Positions 27,701 through 39,700 of a DNA stretch of 64,000 bases are shown here, piece by piece. The DNA is from Chiridota heheva. Taxonomy: Eukaryota; Echinodermata; Holothuroidea; Apodida; Chiridotidae. Every line of letters begins with the position of its first letter. The stretch's first letter is position 1. Below the pieces are notes generated by a model. The model had not been told where the DNA came from. It made no database searches and worked only from the letters and a program-made list of their open reading frames with translations. The position numbers and the translations under genes are program-made. The stretch spans positions 69,501-133,500 of the forward strand of contig JAIGNY010002993.1 of NCBI GenBank assembly GCA_020152595.1. The letters are read 5' to 3'.

Positions 27701-30700
27701 ATTGCTTCTAGTAGTGTCTAAAAGTCATACCCGCTGAAATGGAGGTTCTTGCAGGTGAAAAGACTGAAAATTTGTAGCGAGGATTTGGCGTAATGAATGG
27801 ATCAAATTTTGTAGTATTTTCATTAAAGGTGCTCTCAGCTGAAAAGTGAGGCGTTAGTTTTTGCTAATTTATGCAGATTTTACCCAATAGAAGTCGCATC
27901 ACACGGTCTGCTTTCACCATGAAATTTTCACCCATCATGTGTTTGATAAGGGTTTAACGGCACCGCGATAGCAAGGGTAAAATTGTGTCTGAGAGGTTAG
28001 ATCATTCCAGAGGTAGGAAAAAGAGATAATAACAAAAGTCTGATAAAAAGACGGGGCTAATAGCCAGGAAGCTGGGACTGAAAGGGAAGTGCAGGAGTGT
28101 AAAAAAGGGAAAAGTTGGTAGGGGGATGAAGGAGGAGGACTAAATATGGTTGTAGAGGGTGGTATAATGAAGGAAGGAGATAATTTGATCCAGGGAGTTA
28201 TTCCAAAAGAGCTCGGCTATGGAGTTGTTAGTGGTGAAGGAAGTTCTGGGAGGTTGTACAGGGTGCATGCAAGGAGGACGGTGAGGGGGCAATGGCAATT
28301 ATTGCAAAGGGGTGGGGCAGCCAGTAAGGAGGTGGGAGTGGTTGAGGTAGGTGTGGCCAATTCTAAGGTGGGTAATGTGAATGCTGTCAATTCAGGAGAG
28401 GTACAGCAAAGGTATTTGATTTAATGTGAGACTCACACTAAATACAGTACCCCTCACTTTTCGTCTGAGAGCACCTTTAACTATGTGACAACAATACCTA
28501 AACATTTAAATAACATTAAATCAAACTTGGCCACAAACAAAACAAAATGGTTATTACAATTGCTTGCAAATTATTTTATAAGTCATTACTGTAATTCACT
28601 TCTTGTTGGCCTACCAGAATATCAACTTTACAGAATCCAAAGAGTCCTTAATAGTGTAGCGCGATTGATTTTCAGATTATCAAAATTCTCTCACATTAAT
28701 GCTGTTTTGAAGTCCCTACACTGGTTACCAGTGAAACAAAGAATTGGATATAGAATATATTGTACATGTTTTCAAGTGCCTTTGGGGCCTTGTTCCCAAT
28801 TATTTAAATGAAATCGTGGTTGAAAAACCATCCCACTATGATTGTTTTTAAGTCCCTATTTGCTCGTATTAAGCATAAAACTCTTGGCAAAATGGCCTTT
28901 GCTTATAAAGGTCCGTGGTTGTGGAATTCACTCCCAATTGAACTCAAATATATTAATAATGCATCCCTGACCTTCTTTAAAATGAAGCTTACAACTTTTT
29001 TGTGTAAAAAGACATTCATTTAATCTGCTATTTGTGCTTGATCCATTGTATGTTTATTTATGATGTCATTTCTGCATTCTTCTTTTTCGTTTACATATCC
29101 AACTTGTTTGAATATCTTAATAAAATTAGTGCCACATAAATTAATGTATTATTATAGCAATATCAGTATCCCCCACACACTTCTAACTTCATGAACATTT
29201 GACCAACAGATGCAAATGTAAATTTTGTTGATATGCAGTTCACAAGGTTATTCACAAGTCATTTGAGTGTTGAGAAAATGGATTACTTGGTTAATTTTGA
29301 AAAATTATTAAATAATGAGTTATAAATAGTTTGTCTGGTAACAAGGTTATCTCTGTGGTTGGTGTAGTTTTGACTGGTGCAGTTTATATATATATATATT
29401 TTTTTAAAGAACAACCTTCTCTTACTTACTTTTCAACATAGTCATTTACAGTACCTCATGTCATCGTCTTGCAGTGAATTGAATAAAGGTGAGAAAAAAC
29501 TTCATAACTTTTCAACCTAATATCTCTAATATTTTTGTGAATTAGAAAATTGAGCCCTTTAACCTGAAACTTGACCCATATTTTCTGACGTCGATAAATT
29601 CATCGCCATAAAAATATATATTAGATGATCTAAATTCTTGATCTAAATTCTTAAGGAAGGAGGATAAGTCACATGGTAAAGCAATATCAAAACACTGGAG
29701 TTCTTTGGATGATATCTTTACATAATCGAGCATATGAATGAATTATTAAGGTCTTACACAACTAAAGTGTTTTTAATATTACATATCAAAAGAACATCAA
29801 ATTTTGAGTGACAAAAGTTGTTCAATTTTAAAAATAGCACATCTATCTAGTCATATCAAATCTAGTCATATCAAATCTAGTCATATCTATCTAGTCATAT
29901 CTATCTAGTCATGTCTATCCAATCATGTCTATCTAGTCATATCTATCTAGTCATATCTATCTAGTCATATCTATCTAATCATATCTATCTAGTCATATCT
30001 ATCTAGTCATATCTATCTAGTCATATTTATCTAGTCATATCTATCTAGTCATATCTATCTAGTCATATCTATCTAGTCATATCTATCCAGTCATATCTAT
30101 CCAGTTATATCTATCTAGTAATATCTATCTAGTCATATCTATCTAGTCATATCTATCTAGTCATATCTATCTAGTCATATCTATCTAATCATATCTATCT
30201 AGTCATATCTATCTAGTCATATCTATCTAGTCATATCTATCTAGTCATATCTATCTAGACGTATCTAGACATATCTAGTCATATCTATCTAGTCATATCT
30301 ATCTTGTCATATTTATCTATACATATCTATCTATACATATCTATCTAGTCATATCTATTATCTATCTAGTCATATCTATCTAGTTATATATCTAGCCATA
30401 TCTATCTAGACATATCTATCTAGTCATATCTATCTAGTCATATCTATCTAGTCATATCTATCTAGCCATATCTATCTAGTTTGTTTGTTTGTTTGATGAG
30501 GTCTTAACGGCACCACGACAACGAAGGTCAAATTGTGCCTGAGAGGTCAGATCATTTTAGAGGTAGTAAGGAAAGAGACCAGGGGAGGAATGAGAGAAAT
30601 TCAAGAACAAAAGCCAGAAAGCTGTGATCGAGAGAGGAGGTGCATGGGTAAAACTAAAAACAGAGTAGAGAGGGGTGGAAGAGGAGGATTAAATATGATT

Positions 30701-33700
30701 GTAGAGGGATGCATGCTGGAGGAAGGAGACTATTTTATCTGGAGGATTTTTTTGGAAGAACTCAGCAATTGAGTTGTGGGGAGCGAGAGAAGCTCTGGGA
30801 AGGTTGTACAGGGGCAAGCAAGGAGAACGTGATGGATTGTAAGGATGCAGTGGCAATTGTTACAGAGGGGTTGGGGGAACCAATAAGGAGGTGGGAGTGA
30901 GTGAGGTGGGTGTGACCAATTCTAAGACGGGTAATATGAGCGTTGTCGATCGAGAAAGGTTGTTAATGGTGGATTTGATCGGGATTGTGGGCTGGATAAC
31001 ATGGAGTTTGTTATCAATTTGGAAGTTCCATAAGGTTTGCCAGCGGTCACGAACAAGAGAAGCGATAAGCGGTTTGATGTCAGAGAGGGTTTTGGGAAAA
31101 GGGGAAGGGAGGAGGTTAAGGGCAAGCTTAGCGGCTGTATCAGCCCTGTCATTGCCAGGGATGCCAACATGGCTGGGTATCCAGAAGAAAAGAACACTTT
31201 TCCTGCAGAGGGTGGGAGAAAAGAGTTTCCGGAGGAGGAGGTGGCAGGTGAGGTTATCCCATTTAAGATTGAGTAATGAAGTAAGAACAGCCTTTGAGTC
31301 AGAGAAAATGGCAAAGTGACTAAGAGGAGAGTACTCAATAAAGTTGAGGGCGAGGAGAATGGCCTTAGCCTCGGCTGAAAAGATGGATGAGTGGTCAGGA
31401 AGTCTGCTACTGAGGGTGATGTCTTGGATGATGGCAGCAGCAGCTGTCTTGTTGCCTTCCTTGGAGCCATCAGTATAGATGGAGGTGTAATTTGAGAGTT
31501 GGTCTTTGATTTGGTTGTGAGATTGATGAAGAGATTAGGGTGAGTTTGAGATTTGTTATAAGTGGAGAGGTCTAGGTGGACAGAAGGAAGAGGGGTGGCC
31601 CAAGGCGGAAAAGTGGGCCAGGAATAGGTGCCGAGAGTGGCGGGGTTGATGCCAAGTTGAAAGAGGTCTGATTTAATGCGTAAGCTGAAGGGGGGCGATA
31701 GGGTTTTAGTCCTATCAAAGAGGGAGGAGAAATTGGGGTACCATATCTATCTAGTCATATCTATCTAGTCATATCTATCTAGTCATATCTATCTAGACAT
31801 ATCTATCTAGACATATCTAGAGATATAACTCCCCTGATTTGATAGGTTTTGATTGATAAACATTTGTTATGAATGAAAGGACAGATGGTTCAACATATAT
31901 AATGTAATATTTCCTTCCTCAAATTTCAGTCATTGTAATTGGTAATCTATCTCAACTTAGCTGTTGATTTGGTTCATCCAGAAAACTCTTTAGGACTTGT
32001 GATGGAGGCTTTATGGATTTACATAAGATAAAGATAAATCTTGTCAGTTCAAACATCACAAATTTGAACCAAAAAGTTGTCAATTTAAGACATGAAAATT
32101 TAAAAAGCTGTAAAACACCCAATTACCAGCTGATTTCATGAATAATTTTTGCTACATGTATTTCTTCACTACAGTTTTAGCTACTGCCACCCTTCTATAA
32201 ACCTTCCATAATTATTTCACAAGGGATAACAATCATGTACAGTGAAATTACAAATGGTACTTACAATTATTTCCACAAGGAAAGGCCACCATTAGAGGAA
32301 ACACAAGCAATCCATAAGTTGGAAGGAACTTTTTGGTATAAGTATAATGAACATTGATGATGTCACATGTGTGCTGGACCAGGTTGGAGCCTTTCGCTGG
32401 TTGCAGGCAAAGGGTGGAACTGAAATTCTATTCAAACGAAATTTAAAGTAAGAAGAAAGTCAGAACTCCAGGCCAGGCATAAAAATTGTTTGTTTGGAGC
32501 AACCGATCCTATTCTAAATGAGTGGGTAGGTAGAAAAAAAAAAAAAACGTTGGCCATATTCAAGCTTTTTAATACCTTCTATATACTAAAGCACTATCAT
32601 TTCAGACCAAATTAAAACATATTTGAGTAGATAACAATTTATTGGGTAGGTAGATTACTTCAAACGAATAATGAATGACCCCAGGGAGAGACCCTGAAGG
32701 GCAAAAATATAGAAATTGGTGCTTTTGTTGTCATTTTGATCCTTCTTCAGCTTCCTACAACAGTTAAGTTTTTTATTTTCATTTGAGGTTTATAACAAAC
32801 CAACAGGACTCCACTGAGAGTGTTTATGTCAAGATACTACTTAAGACTGCTAAACAGACATTGAAACCTGTGTGAAGTAAGCATTAAAACAAAGGTATTC
32901 TCAATCTAAATATTCCAACAAATCTTTCATCTGGATCCTAACTAGAGAGCTGTCACAGTTACCCTATCTCCTGACAATTCCAATGAATGAATTATTAAAT
33001 AATTATCAATCTCACAAAACACTTCAGATTGTCTTTGTCACTTTCAAGATTCTTCAAATGATTGAAAATGTTGTGAAGAAAATTAAAAAATACCTTTCAT
33101 CTTTCTAGTAAAACAATTTTTTTCTAAAAGAGGTTAAATTTAAGCAGAACATGTTGGTTACCTCTGAAACAGCCCCTCTGATAAGATTGACCATCTCAGA
33201 GTGCACAGGTGACTTTACATTCTGCTGGATTGCCTTCAGGGTCACCTGCTCCTTAAAATTGTGTAGAAATTGAGATTCATTTGCTCTGAAAAATAGAAGA
33301 AGAAAAGATAAATTATCAAAGTATTTTACAAAAATATTCTTGACAGTTTATAGTGGGATATTACAATTTTAGACTGCTTTCACTAAGAATTGCTATGCAG
33401 TTAATTAACTCATTGACACAAGAAAGACATCACATTATTGTACATAGTAAATCACAAAAACATTTGCTGTTTGGCTAACTTGTCTTTAATTTCACCAAAT
33501 ATGGAATATACAATTCACAAAAAGAGTTTTAATGTTTCAGAAATTTTAATTGTTTTCTTATTTCACCACTTTTGAAATAGCTTACAAAAAGTTAACCCTA
33601 ACCCTAACCTAACCAAGTTTCAAGTGTTTGACTAAAGTTTGAAATATTTGATTAATTTATCCATTGGGAGAGTGACACCCACCAACCCGACAAAGACAAG

Positions 33701-36700
33701 TAAACACACAATTACAATGACGGAGTCGCCGCCTGCGTATTCAGTTATGAGAGTACCAATGCTATCACGAAACGCTTAATACGACCCGGACGAGAACACA
33801 GGTACAACGTACGGACAGACATACCATCGACAAGCAAGTCAATGTCCATGGCCTTTGATACCCAGTTGTGGTGTACTGGCATGTCTACCCAACCCAGGCT
33901 TGAACCCAGGGCCTCGTGGTCTGTAGATATGTATGATAACTGCTACACCACAGTAGGCAGACACCCACCAACCCCCAAAGCCACACCCTTTTATATCTAA
34001 ATCACTGACCTGCCTCTACTCATCTTATTATTGGGAAGGATCAGGGATTGTTGCCATATCAGCTTTCTCAAAGAAAACGGTAACTGATGACCAGTTAATG
34101 ACTTCATCACCATACCCAGTCGCTCTGGTTGTCTTGACAACAATGCCACCACACTTTGACCAATGACATCACTGGAAGAGCCTTTAGCACTAAAGACCTC
34201 AATAGCACCTCCACTTAAACTACCTTCCAACTTCTTTGATTTTTGAGGCACCTGGTGTATGGATGGATCGTTTTTAGAATCCGGATGCAAATGTACGAAT
34301 GTTGACAAATGTGAGTAAAGAGCATCAAGGTAAAATCTCTGCATGTACTTAACACAAACTTTAAAGTCTTCAGGTGCGTTTGGATCGATGATGATGAGAT
34401 GCGTATCCTTGATAGCTTTTTCCTGCTTTGCCATCAGATATTTCTTCATCTGATCTTCTGTTACAGGATCTACCGCCTCCTGTAAAAAAAGTAAAGTTCT
34501 ATGTACATCATTTAAGTCGCTTTCAAACTGTAAATTTTACAGGTTTTAAAATTTTCTGGTCTTCGTATCATTCTTCTTTCTGCATACTGACGAATGTCTT
34601 ATTTAGGCGAAAGAAAAATTGGTGCGAAATACTAAATTATTATTTCTGCATACTGACAAAATGTCTTTGAAGCTTCATGAAATAATATTTTGCATAAAAT
34701 ATTTAAGTACAATTGAATTTTCAAAAGATTAGCATTTTTTCTTTCCAATGATATATAAAGCTATATAATACGTTTATCAACTTTTAATTCATCAAGCTTA
34801 CAAAATTTTCTAAAGATTCGTCAGTATGCGGAATTAATCATTTCAATTTTGACATTCGTCACTACGCAAAAAGAGGGACAAATATATGCACCATGTCCCC
34901 TTGTTTAGATTTTTCAGAGGGGTGCTCCACCCTGCTCTTATTTTCATCCACCTGCCCCCATTTTTGTCAATCCGACCCCTAATTTCTTCCACCCTGCCCT
35001 ATTTTCATCAACCAGACCCCTATTTTCTTCCACCCTGCCCCCATTTTCATCAACCTGACCCCTAATTTCTGCCGCCATTTTTATCTACCCTGCCCCTATT
35101 TTCATCAACCAGACCCTTATTTTCTTCCACCCTGCCCCCATTTTCATCAACCCGACCCCTATTTTCTTCCTCCCTGCCCCTATTTTCCCCAATCATCTAT
35201 ATTTTCAAAAAGATTTTACTTTGATAAATGCTTTAACCTTTGTTGATGCTGTTTATAGTTCCCCATACAAAACTATGCAGATGCAGAATTTCATTGATTC
35301 CTCCCTAATTTATCTTTGAAGTGCCCCCAAAATCATCCTGCATGGCCCTTGCTACATTGTTAATTACCCCATTGTGTATTTGTCACTCTGATCCTTTTTG
35401 GTTCAAGCTAGGGGTTTGTCAGCACATTTGTGATTTATACTTGCCATGTTTAAAGGATTAGTTCAGTGGTCAAGCAATATGAAAGAGGACTCAAAAGAAA
35501 CAAAATGGTGAAAAAGAAGTGTTCAAAAACAAATCTTATCCCGTTAAGGAGATATTCAAGTTTAAAGCTCTGTCTTATCTGTGTAGAAATAACTGGTGTA
35601 GTAAGTCTACTATGGAAAGTTGGCATTTTTATCCTCACATTCTTAATAATTGTTAATATCTTATATCTTCAAAGAACTTTTTTTATTTTAAATTCACTAT
35701 TTAAATTATTTTTCCTCGAACTTTCTTCAGGTAAAATGTTATAAATACCCTACCTAAATTCAGTTTGTTTTAGCCACAAAATCGCAGGATAAAATATGAT
35801 AGAATACACATAGACTTTGAGGAATCTAAGGCTATGACATCACAAGTGAACTAGTCAGCTTTCAGTAGTTTCCACACAAATGATAATAAAACATTAAACA
35901 TAGATATCTCCATAACGGAATAAGATTTTGAATGCTTTCTTCACTATTTTGTTTCTTTTACATTCCTCTGTTGTATACAATAAGACTGGTTTGACCCTGA
36001 ATCAATCCTTTAATCCACTGTCATAATTTGAAGGAGAGCTACTGTAGCTGCTGCTGATTCTGAAAACCTTAGCATCTAGATCTTTACCATCCACCAATCA
36101 GCATCTTACTGAAAAAGCATTTTCATCATGGTCATTGACTGAAATTTAATGGTTTGGTTTTTGATGTTTAACAACACCACAACAGTCAAGTCAAATGTGC
36201 CAAGAGGGTGTTAATAAATTATAGTCTAAGAATTAGGATAGTGGGGAGATAAAAAGGAGTTAGGTTAGGTGTAGAAAGGGAGGAAGGGGGGAGTTGAATG
36301 TGGTGGAAGAGGTTGTTGTTGCGGAGGAAGTTGATGATGTTTGAGGAAGAATTGTTTTGAAGAGGTCCGAGATTGAGGATAGTGAGGAGAGAAGAGATCT
36401 GGAGTTCTGGTATAGGGGACAGGTTACGAAGATATGCTTGATGGAGAAGTCAGTGTTACAAGTTACATTTAATCAAGTTAATATAAGACTCAAATAAAAA
36501 TGTACCCACGGTCTAAACTTTTTTTTAGTCATGAACTCAAATACGCCACCCACTTGCATTATAAGGAGGAACTGCATGGTTCATAATATCCCTGCTTATC
36601 TTGTAACAACATAACAAAGTCAAATCACAATATTATGTCCAACAGTAACATGCATGACAGCTTTAAAGGATTATTCCTATCTCTAGAATTTTCGGTGCTT

Positions 36701-39700
36701 GTCATTTATATGATAGCTAACTAGCTAAATCCATCAAAGGAGTCAATTAGTGACTCACATGTGGTCATTGTACCAAATTGCTTCAGTCAGTGTTGTCAAT
36801 TTACTCAGACCCATTGACTTTGTCCACAGGTGATTGATTTGGGGTAAGACCCGGCAAAAAATGTCAGTCAAATGTGAGTCTTGACATTAAACATGTTTTG
36901 TCCACCCACTTTGGTGCAATGACTCACCTTGTCATAAGGGTGAGTCACAAATTGCTTTATCCCAGTTATCAGAGTGACCCTGACGGAACGCCAGTTCATT
37001 GCAGATTAAACCCTTCAGCATTGACTTTTTACAGCTGAGTGATTGCAATTTAACAGAGTGCAGTCATTTCTGAAAAAATGTCATGATGGGAATCACCAGG
37101 TGACTTGAGGGTGCATACAATGACTCCTTAACAATTGTTTGTTTGTTTGTTTGACACCACAACAACAAGGGTTTGGTCCGCAGTTTGATTATTCAGGAAA
37201 AAGATAATAGGAGAAGTCTGATAAAAGGACGAGGGTGTAATAACCAGGAAGCTGGGACTGAAAGAGGAAGTGCAGAAAAAAGAGGTGTAAAAAAAAGAAA
37301 TGTAGGTAGGGGGATGGGGGAGGACTAAATATGGTTGTAGAGGGAGGTATGGTGAAGGAAGGAGATAATTTTATCCAGGGGAGTTTTCTGGAAGAGCTCG
37401 GCTATGGAGTTGTATGGGATGAAGGAAGTTCTGGGAGGTTGTACAGGGGCCAGGCAAGGAGGACATGGTGGATGGTGAGGGGGCAATGAAAATGATTGCA
37501 GAGGGGTGGGGAAGCCAGTAAGGAGGTGGGAGTGGGTGAGGTGGGTGCGACCTATTCAAAGTTTGGTAATGTGGACATTGTCAATTCAGGGGAGATACCG
37601 CACAGGTATTTAATTTAGTGTGAGACTACACACTAAATACGCCTTCACTTTTGCCAAAAGCAACTTTAACTATGTGACAACAATACCTAAACATTTAAAT
37701 GACATTAAATCAAATTTGGTCATAAACAAAACAAAATGATTATTACAAATGCTTGCAAATTATATTATAAATTATTATTGTAATTCACTTCTTGTTGGCC
37801 TACCAGAATATCAACTTTACAGAATTCAAAGAATCTTCAATAGTGTTACCCGGTTGATTTTAAGATTATCAAAATTCTCTCACATTAATGCTGTTTTAAA
37901 GTCTCTACACTGGTTACCAGTAAAACAAAGAATTGAATATAAAATATATTTTACATTTTTTCAAGTGCATTTAAGGCCATGTTCCTAATTATTTTAATGA
38001 AATGGTGGTTGAAAAACCATCACACTATGATTGTTTTGAAATCCCTACTTGCTTGTATTAAGCATACAACTTTTGGCGAAGTGGCCTTTGCTTATGAAGG
38101 TCCTTAATTGTGGAATTCACTCCCAACTGAACTCAAATATATTAATAATGTATTCCTGACCTTCATTAAAACTAAGCTTACAACTTTTTTGTGTAAAAAG
38201 ACATTCATCTAATCTGCTATTTGTGCTTGATCCATTGTATGTTTATTTATGATGTCATTTCTGCATTCTTCTTTTTCGTTTTCGTATCTAACTTGCTTTT
38301 ACATAATCGCTTTTGTTCAAATATTTTTACAAAATTAGTGCTACATAAATAAATGTACTATTATATCAGTATAAGTATCCCCCACACACTTTTAACTTCA
38401 TGAACATTTGACCATCAGATGCAAATGTAAATTTGTTTAAATGCAGTTCACAATGTTATTTAAAATGGATTATGCCTATTTGTTAATTGTGCAAAATTAT
38501 CAAATAATGAGTTTTAAATAGTTTGTCTAGTAACAAGGTTATCTCTGTGGTTGGTGTAGTTTTAACTGGTACTGTAAATAGGACACAAACTTGTGGGTTT
38601 TTTTAAAAACAACCTTCACTTACTTTTCAACATAGTCTCTTACAGTACCTCATGTCATCATCTTGCAGTGAATTGAATAAAAGTAAGAAAAAACTTCATA
38701 ACTTTTCAGTTTAACATCTCTAGTATTTTTGTGAATTAGAAATTGAACCCTTCACCTAAAACTCAACCCATTCAGAAATACAAAAAGAAGAAAATCTATC
38801 ACTAAATGCAGACATTAAGCAAATTGATATTGATTAATCGTGAACAAAATCTCTCACCTTGTTACAAAACTGTGCAAACAAAAAAACAAAAACCAATTTA
38901 TTACACTTCTTTTGATAGTCTTTTTTATTCATAAAGTTTATCGCACGATTATATGGTTTCCTGACAATACCTCGATCTGTTCAAACGTTATTAAATCTTT
39001 AATGGTTGTGCTTCTTTCCCTAATTGCATGTCTTTCTTTGTAAATTCAAGGATTTAATCCAATAATCTGGTTTATTGAATGATGCACAATGCAATTAGAA
39101 CTGCAACTCTAAACCATCAGAGTTTAATTGATTCTCGTTGTTAAGGGTGACTCTGTAACAATGAATATGGTAGAATCATATAAAGACACAACCTTATCAA
39201 AGCAAGTGGGTAGTGGAAGGATTTTGATAAACTAACAACGTATTTACCCAGAACAAATATTTATATAAAAAACTAGAGCATCACTGATGCAGAAGCTCAA
39301 CCTTTCAATTTTGAGTAAAGTTTTTGAGTATCCAGCCTATGGTGGTAATTTGTTGTCAATGAAAGAGAAAGATGGCATGATGAAAGATACTGATGTCAAA
39401 TCCCCAGTCCTTTGAAATAAAATGCCCTGTTTTTTTTGAGAATACATGTATATTGATTACTTGTAGTTGAGGGCTTTTTAATGCAATTCTCTATATTTCT
39501 GTCCTAAATATTAAAACACCGAAAATGAGCAAACTGACCAATTTCTCCTGCTTATACTTTGATTGAGCTAGGATATATGATGGAGATCAAGATCAAAACT
39601 TCTTCACCATATTCAACTGCTGCCATTCAAATAATGTTGGTGGAAATTTGAAAAACAACTTGAACATTTGGAGATTGATAGGTTTTATGGTTGCTATGTC

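Larger units (their letters stand above)
27945..29579 (+). repeat. Duplicated composite block, copy 1
   Basis: The order RNase H-LINE 3' end, MITE right end, CR1/L2-type RT end, then AT-rich DNA ending near TTGTGAATTAGAAAATTGAG is repeated in the same orientation at 37136-38772. Because unrelated elements are joined the same way in both, the block was copied as a whole. Confidence 0.75.

Noticed and set aside
30922-31470. 182-residue minus-strand frame starting MAPRKATRQ
   Set aside because: It is an out-of-frame shadow of the RNase H domain of the LINE, which is the real coding frame there.
37371-37559. Pro-rich minus-strand frame
   Set aside because: Shadow frame of the RNase H-LINE 3' end.
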